Source of the DNA: Gnetum montanum
Lineage: Eukaryota > Streptophyta > Gnetopsida > Gnetales > Gnetaceae
DNA length: 64,000 nucleotides
Assembly: GCA_015680685.1 (NCBI GenBank)
Contig: MNCI01036755.1
Span: forward strand, 215,889-279,888
Reading direction: 5' to 3'
Part shown: one piece after another, positions 1-10,765 of the stretch
Layout of the letters: each line of letters begins with the position of its first letter
Numbering within the stretch: position 1 is the first letter of the stretch
The notes under the pieces: model-generated
Database searches by the model: none
What the model was told of the DNA's origin: nothing
The model's input: only the letters and a program-made list of their open reading frames with translations
Made by a program: the position numbers and the translations under genes

Positions 1-520
1 CAAGACAACACAAAAACAAAGGTTACAACAGCCACAGTTTTTTACAGAACACACGGCAACATTACTGAACATGGTGGCAGAGCCTTCTTTCATGGTGGCA
101 GTTGATATACAGTTCTGTCAGGGCGGGATAATTTGAAATTATTTGCCGGCAGTTCCAAGCCTGGCACCTTCACATTCGGAGACGTTCTAACAGCACCAAG
201 AAGCTAGTAGCAAATTTTACACATTTAAAATACAAATTTGCAAGGATTAGCCTTATTGACTCTAAAGACCATATAGCCGCCTCAACCAATATTACATTAA
301 GGTGTGTACAAAATTACCTTTTTACTACCACTCGTTTATAAAATTACTAGGGCTTCAATAATATTTAACATTTAAAACTTAAAAATTATAAACAAATAAA
401 AATAAAAATAAAAATTATATGGAGCTCTTGGATTTATTTTAAAAAATTATTATTATTGCTTATAAAAGAAATATTTGTAAAGACACATGCCAATATTAGC
501 ATGATTTTCTCCTAACTTTC

Positions 521-590
521 CTAACTTGTTGGGCAAGTAATCTACTAACTTGTTGGGCAAGTAATGTCTCCTAACTTATTGGGCAAGCTA
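521..590 (+). repeat. Three inverted-repeat units upstream of the TATA box (element A U3)
   Basis: Copies at 521-540, 545-564 and 571-590 share CTAACTTGTTGGGCAAGTAA. Each contains the hairpin arms ACTTG and CAAGT around TTGGG. The 3' LTR carries only two copies (10644-10663 and 10671-10690), so copy number changed after insertion. Confidence 0.8.
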
Positions 591-656
591 TAACTTCCTT
601 ACTTGGGAGAGAAGTTAGCTAAGATATTTTGAAATATGTAACTACCTTTTGAACCC

Positions 657-665
657 TATAAAAAG
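657..665 (+). promoter_or_regulatory. TATA box of the 5' LTR
   Basis: TATAAAAAG preceded by CCC, as is usual in plant LTR promoters. It sits just after the inverted-repeat units and is conserved at 10757-10765 in the other LTR. Transcription of element A should start some 25-35 bases downstream. Confidence 0.7.
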
Positions 666-1844
666 GCTTCAGGGGTAAGAGGACTTACATCACACACTTG
701 GGGTCACACATTGTGAAAGATTGCTTGTAAGATGGCTTGCTAAAGAAAATATTTTAACCTCTTTGTCATAGTCTTGTGAGTTATGCTTATTATTTTTTAT
801 TTTGTTTAAATTTTTTATCTAGTGGTTTAGATAGTATCATGCTTGGCAAGTAATTTTGAGATTTTTAGATTGCTCATATTGTTCTTGTTGCACGATAGAA
901 ATTTCTATTAAAATTTTTCCATTGAAGCGCTTGTGTTTGAAAGCCTTAAGAGCATTTTAGTAGTAAATTTGATTATTGTGCAACGTATAAGAACCACTAT
1001 TGGGATTGTTGTAAGAGAGCCTCTTCTTGTAGTCAAGCCGTTGAATGATTCAATAGTCAAGAGGGTTCAAAAAATCTTTGGTATTTTGATGGGACCAGAA
1101 TAGCTTCTTTTCTCTTTAAAGTGAATCTCTATGGTATTTCAATAAGAAATTGTCAAGTCTTTTGAAGGTTCTATTGAATGCAAATTTTGGCGTCCATTAT
1201 CTAGCCAAAATGGAGTCTCGTACATGATAGTTTTACGCAGCAATTTTTGGTAGCATAGTAGGATTGTCTTGAAAAAATTGCTTATTTGAGCCTTGGAAGT
1301 TTTGAACAATTTGTAGTTATTGAATTTGGAATAGCTTTATTGAGAAGTGTTTACTCGTATCATTTTACCTTGTTTAAACATTTTAGGTCTTAACACAAAT
1401 CTACTTTCTTTTTTGTCTATTTCCATTGAATCTTGCTCTATTTCTAGTTTTCTTGTGGAACTATCTCTTTCTCTGGGGAAAATTAGAAGTAGATTTGCAG
1501 AGTTATGCTTAAATTTTTTTGCAAAAATTTATTTGTTACAAGTAGGTATTATAAGGACCGTGTAGACTAGGCAATTAAACAAAATAGGAACTTTCAAGAA
1601 CTCACAGTACTTGGCAAAGTTGGCTGAATCTCTTTAAGATAAGTCATTTGTAGTTTACACACAATGCACTCATTTCATTTTTCACAACCACACACCGCAA
1701 CAGCACACACACATACTCACATTAACTACTGAGTTTATTTGGAGGTATTTAGGCCTTGGTGTTGCCAGAGACTATCAAGTACCTAAATCCTGTTCGAGGA
1801 CACTTGTTGGTGGTCGCGTCCCAAACGGTCTTCACCAGTTCTTT

Positions 1845-1861
1845 TGGTGCTAGAAGAAGGG
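1845..1861 (+). other. Primer binding site of element A
   Basis: TGGTGCTAGAAGAAGGG starts eight bases after the LTR end. It matches the sites of element D (TGGCGCTAGAAGGAGGG) and element C in this window, apart from a few substitutions. The shared TGGCGC start is as expected for complementarity to a tRNA 3' CCA end. I do not assign the tRNA. Confidence 0.7.
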
Positions 1862-1962
1862 CTGAAAATTTAGCCTCTAAGTGCATAAGCCTTATAATTT
1901 TAGCACATCAACCATTCTTTGTTACTATAAAGGCTTAAGAAATTAGATACTATTTTCAGTTC

Positions 1963-2735
1963 ATGACCAAGAAGATTGATAGTTTAGAAAATTTAACAGT
2001 TTCAAAAGATATTCTTGATTTTAAGACTGATTCTTCATCAGAAGAAGAACAAAAGAAAGATTTTGAGTTGGGAACAAGTAGTGGAGTGAAAACTAGAAGA
2101 TCATCCATTATATCTAATTTATTGATTCGTAAAAAAAGATCTAGAAAGTTTAAGAGTTCAATTATCTAAAGGAATAGGATGGCAAATCCTTGGCAAAGAG
2201 TTACACCATTAGGATTTCAAAATTACAATGATATTCCTAAGGTAGTTTACAAATATTTGCCTAAGCCTTTCATTCTTGGAAAAGCTTATTTAGTTGAAGA
2301 ATATATTCACATGTTTGAGTTAGCTTTAGCTCATGCAAATATTTAACATCAAGATAAGCTTGTAGGTTGTTTGTATCAAATTTAAAGGATATGGCTCAGA
2401 TTTGGTATTCAAACTTACCAAGCAATAGTATTACAAGTTGGGATGACATGAAGAATATTTTATTGGCCCAGTTTGGTAATCAATTAGATCAACAAAAACT
2501 ATACTATGGGCTGATACAAGCTAAGCAAGGAGTTAAAGAGTCAATTAGAGATTTTAACATCAAGTTTCAACGAATTTGTGGACTCTTTCAAAGACAATAT
2601 AGACCATCATAAGAAATGCTTAAAGAAACTTATCTTAAGGCTGTCAACCCCAACATTTCAATTTGGTTAAGGAGAACTCCAAACTTAACTACACTAAATG
2701 ACTACTTTAGTGAAGCTATACAGTTAGAAAAATAG
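1963..2735 (+). pseudogene. Element A gag (capsid region), broken
   Basis: An open stretch of 68 codons (1963-2169) precedes a second frame starting at 2180 (MANPWQRVTPLGF). That frame shifts near 2355 into 2367-2612. The last part is a retrotransposon gag domain: DMAQIWYSNLPSNSITSWDD followed by an AQFGNQ-type segment. It would form the particle that packages the element RNA. At least one frameshift and two stops break it. No clear CCHC zinc knuckle is seen. Confidence 0.75.
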
Positions 2736-4487
2736 TTGAACTTGAATCCTGAAGAAAATATTGCAATTCAAAAAAGAGAAGAAAGAGTTATGATTCCTAT
2801 GCAAGATTTTGCTCAATTTAAAGCTTTACCAGGTCCATCTCATGTTAAGATAGAGCAAGAACATGAAAGAGTAGGATCTGAAAAAGGACAATTAATGAGA
2901 GATATGTCTAACAAAATAGTGAAGCTTGAAAAAGCTTTGGCAAGAGTTAATATCAAGGAAGAAAGGAAAAATAGAAAGCATAAACATCAAGACACTAAGT
3001 TAGTAGAAGATGAGGATGAAAGTGACCTTATTATGTCCAACTTTCTTGATATTGAATCTGATAATGAGTTATCTAGTGTTCATTATGCAAGTAAATCTTC
3101 TAGCAATGGATCTAGTGATACTTCTTCTCTATCAAGTTCTGAAGAAGATATGTCTTCAGATGAAGAATGTAATAACAATGAGGAAAATGGATATAGTCTC
3201 CGATCAAAAGAAAGATTAACTACTTCTAGACCCCCAAATGTTATTACTAATCCATCTACTAAGAGAAAAGCTTTTGAGCCAAATAGAAGAGATAAGAATA
3301 AAGGTAAAGACAATCAAGTAGAGCAAAGCACTCCAAATCAGTCTTTTAATAAATGGATAAAGAAACCAAGCTTTATTGGTGATGGAGAGTATGATTTGAT
3401 TGAAGACCTTAAACATGTCAAGGCCAATATTAGCTTTTATCAGTTGCTTCAAATAGGAGATCAGCAAAGAAAGGCTTTAGAGTTCATTAAAGGTAAAAGG
3501 AGAGTTAGAGAATCAGAGTTAAGTTATGTGTCTAATAATGATGAGAAATTAAAGACTTCATATGATAAGGAAGCTCCTCCTTTCCTTTTGACAATGAAAT
3601 TAAAGGATAAATACTTACACAATTGTTTGGTTGATTCTGGAGCTACGTCTACTATAATGCCATTGTCTATATGTAAGAAACTTGGTTTGATTCCTGAAAA
3701 ATCAAACAAAAAGATTGTTCAAGTGGATAAAAGTAGAGTGAAGATTGTGGGTCAATTACCAAATGTTCTATTGGAAATTGCTTCTGAACCCCGCATCAGA
3801 AGTAGAGTAACTATTCAAGTGGCAGATATACCAGATTCACATAGTCTCTTATTGAGTAGAAGTTGGAGCAAGAATTTCTCAGGTTACATATCAACAGATT
3901 ATTCTCATATGTGGCTACCTTGGAAAGGAGAACCAAATCAAATATACATCTATAGTAAGCCTTTGATGATTGACAATATTACTTCAAATGGAAAAAGTAA
4001 AATGGCTGAAAAAGGAGGTGTTGAAAACAAAATCTGTACACTTTAAGAAAATTATAGTTCTGAAAAGGAACAATCAAAGAATGAGGATAAATGGGAATTA
4101 TACTTTGATGGTTCATGTAATTCAAAAGGTGCAAGAGTCAGTATAGTTATATTTAGGAATTATTCACCTGAAATTCTCAAAGAAATTCATGTATCTTTCC
4201 CTTGTACTAACAACAAGGCTGAGTATGAAGCTTTATGTATTGGTATAAGAATAGCTCTAGACAAAAAGATCAGAGTAATCACTATAAAAGGAGACTCAAG
4301 ATTAGTTTGTGAACAAGTAAAGGGTAACTGTGTAGTAAAGGATTCATTCTTAAGACCTTATAAGCAATTTTTTTGTAAGATGTTAGATCAGTTTCAACAT
4401 TGCCAAATAGAGCATATAAATAGAGAAGAGAATCTTATAGCAGATGATTTAGCAAAGGTAGCTTCAACATTGGATATGCAAGTAATA
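2736..4487 (+). pseudogene. Element A protease and upstream RNase H (PR-aRNH)
   Basis: One frame runs through with a single TAA at 4044-4046. The N-terminal half is charged and serine/acid-rich. The aspartic protease motif is NCLVDSGATSTIMPLSICKK at about 3620-3680, with the LLLSRSWS segment later. After the stop the same frame gives an RNase H domain (about 4095-4487). It has LYFDGSCNS, NNKAEYEAL, KGDSRL and ADDLA, which together supply the four acidic catalytic positions. This type of domain is the additional (archaeal-like) RNase H of Tat elements. The odd point is its place: before the RT rather than after the standard RNase H. Confidence 0.82.
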
Positions 4488-4672
4488 TAAAGTTACAAAG
4501 ATGTAATGATTCAAGAAGAACATCAGCCATCAGTACCAGATAATATAAGACATTTACAAGTATTTGAAGATGATGATCAAGTACTAAGATTTATAAAAAA
4601 CAAACAAGAATTTGAGGATCAAGTAATACCCAAAACGTCATCAAAATCCAAAGTTAATTCATTCCAAAAAGG

Positions 4673-6097
4673 ATGATTGACTTGGAACATGAGTTCAAGA
4701 AAAATTTACTTATTGGAAAGGATATACAAAGCCTAGATAGTCAAGCTTTCGAGATAGTGAATTTTGGATTAGACAGGATGCCAAAGATGTTGAATGTTAC
4801 AAAGGAAAGAGATTGGAGTTTCAAAAAAAATTATTTAACATGTCTAAGAAATAATTTGGATAATTTTGCTTCGTCTTATGATGATCTTAAAGCTTTTATA
4901 CAGGATGTGATGACACATAGAATTCCTTTAATAGAAGGTTGCAAAATAGTCAAGCAAAAACAAAGGAAATTGAATCCATAATTTGAACCATCTATGGAAG
5001 CTGAAATCAAGAAGTTGTTGCAAGCATGAATCATATATCCAATATGATATTCAACATGGCTTGCTAACCTTGTTCCAATGAGAAAGAAAAATGGTGATAT
5101 AAGGCTTTGTGTAGACTTTAGAAATCTGAATGATGCCTCAAAAAAGGATAAGTATCCACTTTCAAGAATTGTTAAGATGCTGATTAAAGTCTCAGGTTGT
5201 CAAGTATATTCCTTCTTAGATGGTTTCTCAGGTTATAATCAAATTGTGGTAGATAAGAATGATAGATACAAAATAGCATTTATCACAAAATGGGGAACTT
5301 TCACTTAACAAATAATACTATTTGGATTGTCAAATGTTGGAGCTACTTTCCAAAGAGCAATGGATTTAGCATTTAAGGATTTATTAGGTAAATTCATGGT
5401 GGTTTATTTGGATGATATTACAATATTCTTAAAGAAAAAAGAAGATCACATTAATGATCTACAACAAGTTTTCGAAAGATGTCGTGAGTTTGGTATTTCA
5501 TTAAATCCTAAGAAGTATATCTTCGGGGTTAAATCTAGAAGCTTATTAGGCCATGTGATATGTCAAGAAGGAATTGCTATAAACAATTCCTGAATCGAAG
5601 CAGTACATAATATTGAGCATCCCACAAGTAAGAAATATCTTAGATCTTTCTTTGGGAAGATAAACTTTGTGAAAAAGTTCATCCCTGGGTTTACTGAAAT
5701 TACCAAACCTTTGATGCATATGCTAAAAAAGGATGTCCAAGTAGAGAAAACACCAGAATCAAAGAAAGCTTTATCAAAAATTAAAAATGCTATACAAGAG
5801 GCTCCATATTTGGTAAAACCTAGGCTAAAAGAAGATTTTTGGTTATATTCTTTTATTTCAAATGATTCCATCACTGCCATTTTAACACAAAAAGATGATG
5901 AAGGTCAAGATGAACCAATTGGACATTTTGGATATCAATTGAAAGGTTCAGAATTAAATTATTCAGAATTAGAGAAACAAGCATTTGTAGTCATCAAAGC
6001 ACTTCAACATTTTAAATATTATTTGGAAAGTTCATTAGTCCACATTATGCTAATTGAACCTACAGTCAAGCGATTCCTAGCCCAAAATGAGATTTGA
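4673..6097 (+). pseudogene. Element A reverse transcriptase and RNase H
   Basis: The linker begins near 4673. RT motifs follow: RKKNGDIRLCVDFRNLN (5080s), SFLDGFSGYNQI, FGLSNVGATFQRAMD and the active site VVYLDDITIF (about 5400). The connection region LRSFFGKINFVKKFIPGF leads into a gypsy RNase H (about 5820-6097). There the usual first aspartate motif is replaced by LYSFISNDS, and LNYSELEKQAF is kept. In-frame stops near 4980, 5028, 5046, 5307 and 5593 inactivate it. The product would copy the element RNA to DNA. Confidence 0.85.
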
Positions 6098-7486
6098 TTA
6101 AAAAAAGGAAAATGGCTTATAAAGTTGCAAAGTTTCAGATTTTCATTAGAAACATAAAAAACAATTAAGGGAATGGGATTAGCCAAGTTAATGACTAGAG
6201 AAAGTGAAGTATGCACACTTGACACCGATGAAGAGAATTGGTATGACAAAATTATCAAATTTCTTAATACAAGGAAAATCCCAAATAATTTAACTACAAG
6301 TCAAAAGAGTGCTTTCTTCAAAAGAGCATGAAGATTCTTTGTTAAAGATGGAATATTATATAGAAAGGATTTTTGAGGGGTTTTATTGGAATGTGTTCAT
6401 AATGATCAAATTAGTTTCATTTTGGAACAATTTCATGATCATTTGAATTTATTTTATGAATCCTCTAAGTCAACTATGCAACATATACTTTGATATGGAT
6501 ATTACTGGCCTTCCATGTATCATGACATTAGTTCAAAGATTCAAAAATGCTATAAATGTTAAATTCATGGGCCCAAGATTAAAAAGGCTTGAGCCCCTTT
6601 GAAGCCAGTAGTTGCAGATAGACCATTTCAGAAATGGGGTTTGGATTTTATTGGTACAATTACTCCTTCAAAAGCTGGACACAAGTTTATCCTCATGGCT
6701 ACTGATTATTTCACTAAATGGTTTGAAGCAAAGGCTCTAAGAGGAAGTTTAGCATCAGATGTGATTAAGTTCCTAGAAGACCACATTCTAAGTAGATTTG
6801 GTCTACCCAAAGTGTTAGTGTCAGACAATGCACCCGCCTTCAAATCCGAAGAGTTTATCATATGGGTATCAAAAAAATCTATTTTCTTATTTTCCTCATC
6901 AAACTACTATCCTCAAGGACATGTCCTAGTAGAATCCACCAATAAAAAGCTTATCACTTATATTAAGAAATCGATGGATGGGAATCCAGGAAATTGGATC
7001 AATTATCTACAATCCACATTATGGTTAGATCAAATTAGATTCAAGAGAGCTATTGGAACATCACCATATAACTTAGTCTATGGTTTACCAGCAAGAATTA
7101 CAAATAAGATTGTAAGCTCAGCTTCTGAATTCGTACAAAGATATAGTGAAAAAACTGATAAAGATAGAAGTTTCATGACTTTTCTTATTAAAAGAAAAGC
7201 TAAAGTAGATAAAGCAAGAGATAATTTGTTATAGAATACCTCTCAAGTTAAAATATGGTTTGATAGAAAAGCTTTGAAAAGAATTTTCAAGATATGGGAC
7301 CTTGTCCTATTATGGAATATGAAGAAACCGAATACGTTTACCTCGACATGGATTGGTTCCTTTCAAATTACAAAGCAACTGTCAGAGGATACTTACAAAT
7401 TATCAACTTTGGATGGCATGGAATTGCAATTTCCATATAATGTTTTGCATATAAAACATTATTTGGGACAATTACATATAACTTGA
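6098..7486 (+). pseudogene. Element A integrase
   Basis: A degenerate zinc-binding region (YGYYWPSMYHDI, then CYKC) precedes the core domain from 6599. The core keeps the three catalytic acids: D in MATDYFTKW, D in VSDNAPAF and E in VESTNKK. The C-terminal region 7274-7486 has the GSFQITKQLSEDTYKL motif of gypsy integrases and ends with NVLHIKHYL. I see no chromodomain. Several stops lie between 6097 and 6599, and one at 7232-7234. Confidence 0.83.
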
Positions 7487-7737
7487 AGATGTCCTTACAC
7501 AAAGTAATATATGTATATACTATTAGGTATAATATTACTAGGAATATAGTATTAATTATTATGTTTAAGTATGCTATTGATATATAATTAGATAAGTAGA
7601 TAGTATATTATAATAGTAAATATATTTAGAAAATAGTTTTCCTTCAAGTGAGGCAAGTGGAAGCCTACAAGTGAAACAAGTATAATTCTATAAGTCTGAC
7701 AAGTGGAGAAGGTGACTCATCCACCACTTAGTGAGGA
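7487..7737. other. AT-rich spacer after integrase
   Basis: Strongly AT-rich sequence (TATATAATTAGATAAG and similar) with no coding signal. It separates the integrase from the post-pol ORF. Confidence 0.6.
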
Positions 7738-8301
7738 TTGTGNAAGTTTGGGAGAGCAATGAGAAAGCCTTTTATTTCATATGTGATGGGATGTTGTCCT
7801 GAACATGTTTTGAAGGCTTACCTAAAAGCTAGGTCATGTGGAGCTCTGAAAGAGTGTCATTTCATGGCTTGGTTGTCCGATGAGTTTTCTTTCCTCACAA
7901 GAGGTTTGGAGATAAAGTCCAATGTTTGGGGGCAATACCAAGATTGCACCAAAGAAGGGGAAAATGTGAAGAGCAACCAACCAATGAAGAGTCATCATGG
8001 GCATGGGAAGAAGCATTTGTCTCCTAAGAGGAAAATGAAGGACCCAATGAGGAAGAACAGAAGAGCTTATCTAAAAAAGAAAATGAGAAAACTAATGAAG
8101 AAAAAGTTCTAGTAGATCAAGNAAAAAAGAAAATGAGAAAACTAATGAAGAAAAAGTTCTAGTAGATCGAGTTGAGAGCTCCACCAAGCCAGAAAACAAC
8201 AGAATAGATTTCATCACGTCTGAAATTTCATATGAGATAGTTAGAGAGATGAGGATTCCTATTAGGGTAACCCTCACAATTCCATTTCCATCCCAAGAAT
8301 A
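7738..8301 (+). pseudogene. Post-pol ORF of element A, function unknown
   Basis: The first part reads in one frame (RKPFISYVMGCCPEHVLK). From about 7930 the coding-like frame changes to one rich in Glu, Lys and Asn (EEQPTNEESSWAWEEAF, then KENEKTNEEKVLVD). It ends at a TAG near 8301 after ITSEISYEIVREMRIP. Single unknown bases lie at 7743 and 8122, and 46 bases are doubled around the second, so part of the breakage may be an assembly fault. It has no transmembrane stretch, so an envelope-like role is not supported. I do not recognise a family. Confidence 0.45.
8122..8122. other. Single-N contig join with doubled sequence
   Basis: Bases 8073-8118 are repeated exactly at 8123-8168 on either side of the N. 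This is what an unmerged contig overlap looks like. Confidence 0.85.
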
Positions 8302-8485
8302 GTTTATGAAGGACTTGATAATGTACATTTTATTATTTTTTCTTAGGAATGAGGCTTTTATATCATCAAACCTTATGTTTAATGGAAATTTTCCTCCAAA
8401 AAGATTTCTGTTCAGCTATAAAAATTCAATGAAAGTTTTAGTATGTTTAAGTTTTGAAATGAGGCTGCATAAGTTTCTTTAAGCT

Positions 8486-8501
8486 TTTAAGGGGGTAGAA
8501 A
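8486..8501 (+). other. Polypurine tract of element A
   Basis: AAGGGGGTAGAAA lies directly before TGTTGGCAC, the proposed start of the 3' LTR. This is the normal position of the plus-strand primer. Confidence 0.7.
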
Positions 8502-8762
8502 TGTTGGCACATTTGGCCATTTCATGGAATAGTTGGACTATCATATTCAAAATTGGAATAACGAATGTTTGAGAATTTAAAAGTAAACATATAGCTTAAA
8601 ATTTATGGGATGATGAGTGTGTTAGTATAACCTTGTTACAGTCGGCGGAGATTCTAGATTTCTGTAACAAAGAGAATATGGATGTTCTGGATTACTGAAA
8701 AAAGAAATTTTGCACGTTCAAAATTTAACAAGAGAAAACTAGAACAAGATGTTTACCTGTTG

Positions 8763-9482
8763 CTATGGTATCCCACAGTGATCTATCCTGACTTTCCTGA
8801 GATCAATTAACATATCCATGTTGCACAGCAAAGGGCATGTTTGCCTAGCCATGGATTCAAGTAAGTGGGGAGGAGCGTCATAGTCCAAAAAATAATAATT
8901 TTTGATTATTGTAGAATTTGGACATGTGAGGTAAGGATTCAAGAATTTGATTCTTGAAACAGGGATCATTTAAGATTTCCGAAGATAAATGTTCTGATAT
9001 TTTATTTCGGTATTTATACTCCTATGAAGTTTTGGATTTTTTTGGTCCATTGGAATGATTTGGGCATCCAGAATCTATTGGTGTTGGGGCTACGGCTGAG
9101 CTCTGAAGAACATCACTTGCATTGTCTCCTAAATTTTCTAAATATGGATGCCCAATTGCCTCAGAATTTACTAATGCTTTAGGTATCAATGGTGCTCCAG
9201 AAGATACTAATATTTTTCCTAGAATATAGTGAAAAAGTTTGCATTATCTTGCTATAGTGTCCTTTCCATGGAAACAAAAGCATCATCAACAAAGGCACTG
9301 ACAAACAATGTCGGGGTGAACTGTTTATCTAGAGATATTTCCAGGCATTCAAACTCTTGAGGGATGGCAGGAAGATTCTCAATCAATTTTATCAAACTTG
9401 GTCTTTCTATAGCTACATTAAAGGATACGATTGATTTTTCATGAAAATAAAAATCATCAGAACTCTGGCATTCACAACACAC
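8763..9482 (-). pseudogene. Captured gene fragment in LTR, antisense, unidentified
   Basis: On the - strand 9482-9252 is open (NVAIERPSLIKLIENLPAIP, then FVSAFVDDAFVSMERTL). After a stop and a one-base shift, coding-like sequence continues: LFHYILGKILVSSGAPLIP, LVNSEAIGHPYLENLGDNAS, and on to about 8900. A further frame covers 8969-8763. The amino-acid mix looks like a real cellular protein and not gag or pol. I cannot name it. It lies in the U3 part of the LTR, opposite to element transcription. Confidence 0.45.
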
Positions 9483-10087
9483 TCACCAAGATGAAGCAAA
9501 TTGTGGAGGCTTACCTAGGCACCACCGTCTGACACGCCGTCATCATGGTGCCCACATACTTCAACGACTAGTAGTGTCAAGCCACCAAAGATGTCAGTGC
9601 CATCACTGGCCTCAATGTCATGTACATCGTCAATGAACCAATGGTGGCAGCAATCACGTACAAGCTGGACAAGGAGAACTCGGGCCAGTCCAAGGAAGAG
9701 CGCAATGTGCTCATCTTCAACCTCGACAGTGGCACGTGTGACGTCTCCATTCTGAGCATTGAGGAGGGCATCTTCAAGGCCTCCATTGGCAACATCATTC
9801 TCATAGGCAGTTCTACGCAGATCCCAAATTTCTAGCAACTACTTCAAGATTTTTTTTAATGGCAAGGAGCTCTACAAGAGCATCAACTTCGATGAGGCCG
9901 TTGCCTACGGTGCAACCGTATAGGCTACCATTCTCTCCAGTGCATCCAGCGGCAAGGTCAAGGACCTACTCCTCCTCAACATGACTCCGCTATCCCTGAG
10001 GATCAAGACAACGGGCATCAAAAACAACATCACCATCACCAACGACAAAGTGCGGCTGATAAAGGATGAGATCGAGCGCATGGTTTG
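9482..10087 (+). pseudogene. HSP70: HSP70 fragment with internal deletions, inside the LTR
   Basis: The translation matches cytosolic HSP70, the ATP-dependent chaperone. It starts at LTKMKQIVEAYLG, in the nucleotide-binding domain (residue about 125 of a usual 650). It runs through [20 protein letters not shown] and [20 protein letters not shown], then jumps from the EEGIFKAS region to [12 protein letters not shown] (about 115 residues missing). It continues with FFNGKELYKSINFDEAVAYG and DLLLLNMTPLSLR. It then jumps again to NNITITNDKVRLIKDEIERM, losing most of the substrate-binding domain. Stops (for example in V*HAV and ND**CQ) and a run-of-T frameshift at about 9850 inactivate it. The sequence is intronless and clearly more GC-rich than its surroundings, which fits a copied mRNA. 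Confidence 0.9.
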
Positions 10088-10756
10088 AGGCAAAGGTAGG
10101 ACAAGGCAAAGTGAGACAACACAACAGCAAAGGTTACAACAGCCACAGTTTTTTATAGAACACACGGCAACATTACCGAACGTGGTGGTAGAGCCTTCTT
10201 TCACGGTGGTAGTTGATATACAGTTTTGGCAAGGCGGGATAATTTGAAATTATTTGTCGGTAGTTTCAGGCCTAGTGCCTTCACATTCGACCTTCACATT
10301 CGGAGACGTTCTAACAGCACCAAGAAGCCAGCAGTAAATTTTACACATTTAAAATACAAATTTGCAAGGATTGGCCTTATTGACTCTAAGGACCGTATAG
10401 CTGACTCAACCAACGTTACATTAAGGTGTATACAAAATTACCTTTTTACTACCACCCGTTTATAAAATTACTAGGGCTTCAATAATATTTAACATTTAAA
10501 ACTTAAAAATTCTAAACAAATAAAAATAAAAATAACAGTTATATGGAGCTCTTGGATTTATTTTAAAAAATTATTATTATTGCTTATAAAAGCAGTATTG
10601 ATAAAGACACATGCCAATATTAGCATGATTTTCTCCTAACTTTCCTAACTTGTTGGGCAAGTAATGTCTCCTAACTTGTTGGGCAAGCTATAACTTCCTT
10701 ACTTGGGAGAGAAGTTAGCTAAGATATTTTGAAATATGTAACTACCTTTTGAACCC

Positions 10757-10765
10757 TATAAAAAG
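10757..10765 (+). promoter_or_regulatory. TATA box of element A 3' LTR
   Basis: TATAAAAAG, conserved with 657-665. It lies downstream of the HSP70 fragment, so that fragment is in U3 and not in the transcript started here, unless read-through occurs. Confidence 0.65.

Larger units (their letters stand above)
1..1837 (+). repeat. Element A 5' LTR (3' part only)
   Basis: This aligns from base 1 with the 3' LTR of the element. It ends in CA just before the primer binding site. The TATA box lies at 657-665. Compared with the 3' LTR it has one extra copy of a 24-26 bp inverted-repeat unit around 521-590. The first 1.6 kb of the LTR, which in the other copy holds the HSP70 fragment, must lie left of the window. 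Confidence 0.85.

Noticed and set aside
1347-1565. 72-codon frame in the 5' LTR of A
   Set aside because: Not conserved as a frame in the 3' LTR copy (11447-11660) and lies in the untranslated leader.
7738-8112. Envelope-like gene of element A
   Set aside because: No signal peptide or transmembrane stretch. Kept only as an unknown ORF.
9515-10204. Reverse-strand frames over the HSP70 fragment
   Set aside because: Shadows of the GC-rich HSP70 coding strand.
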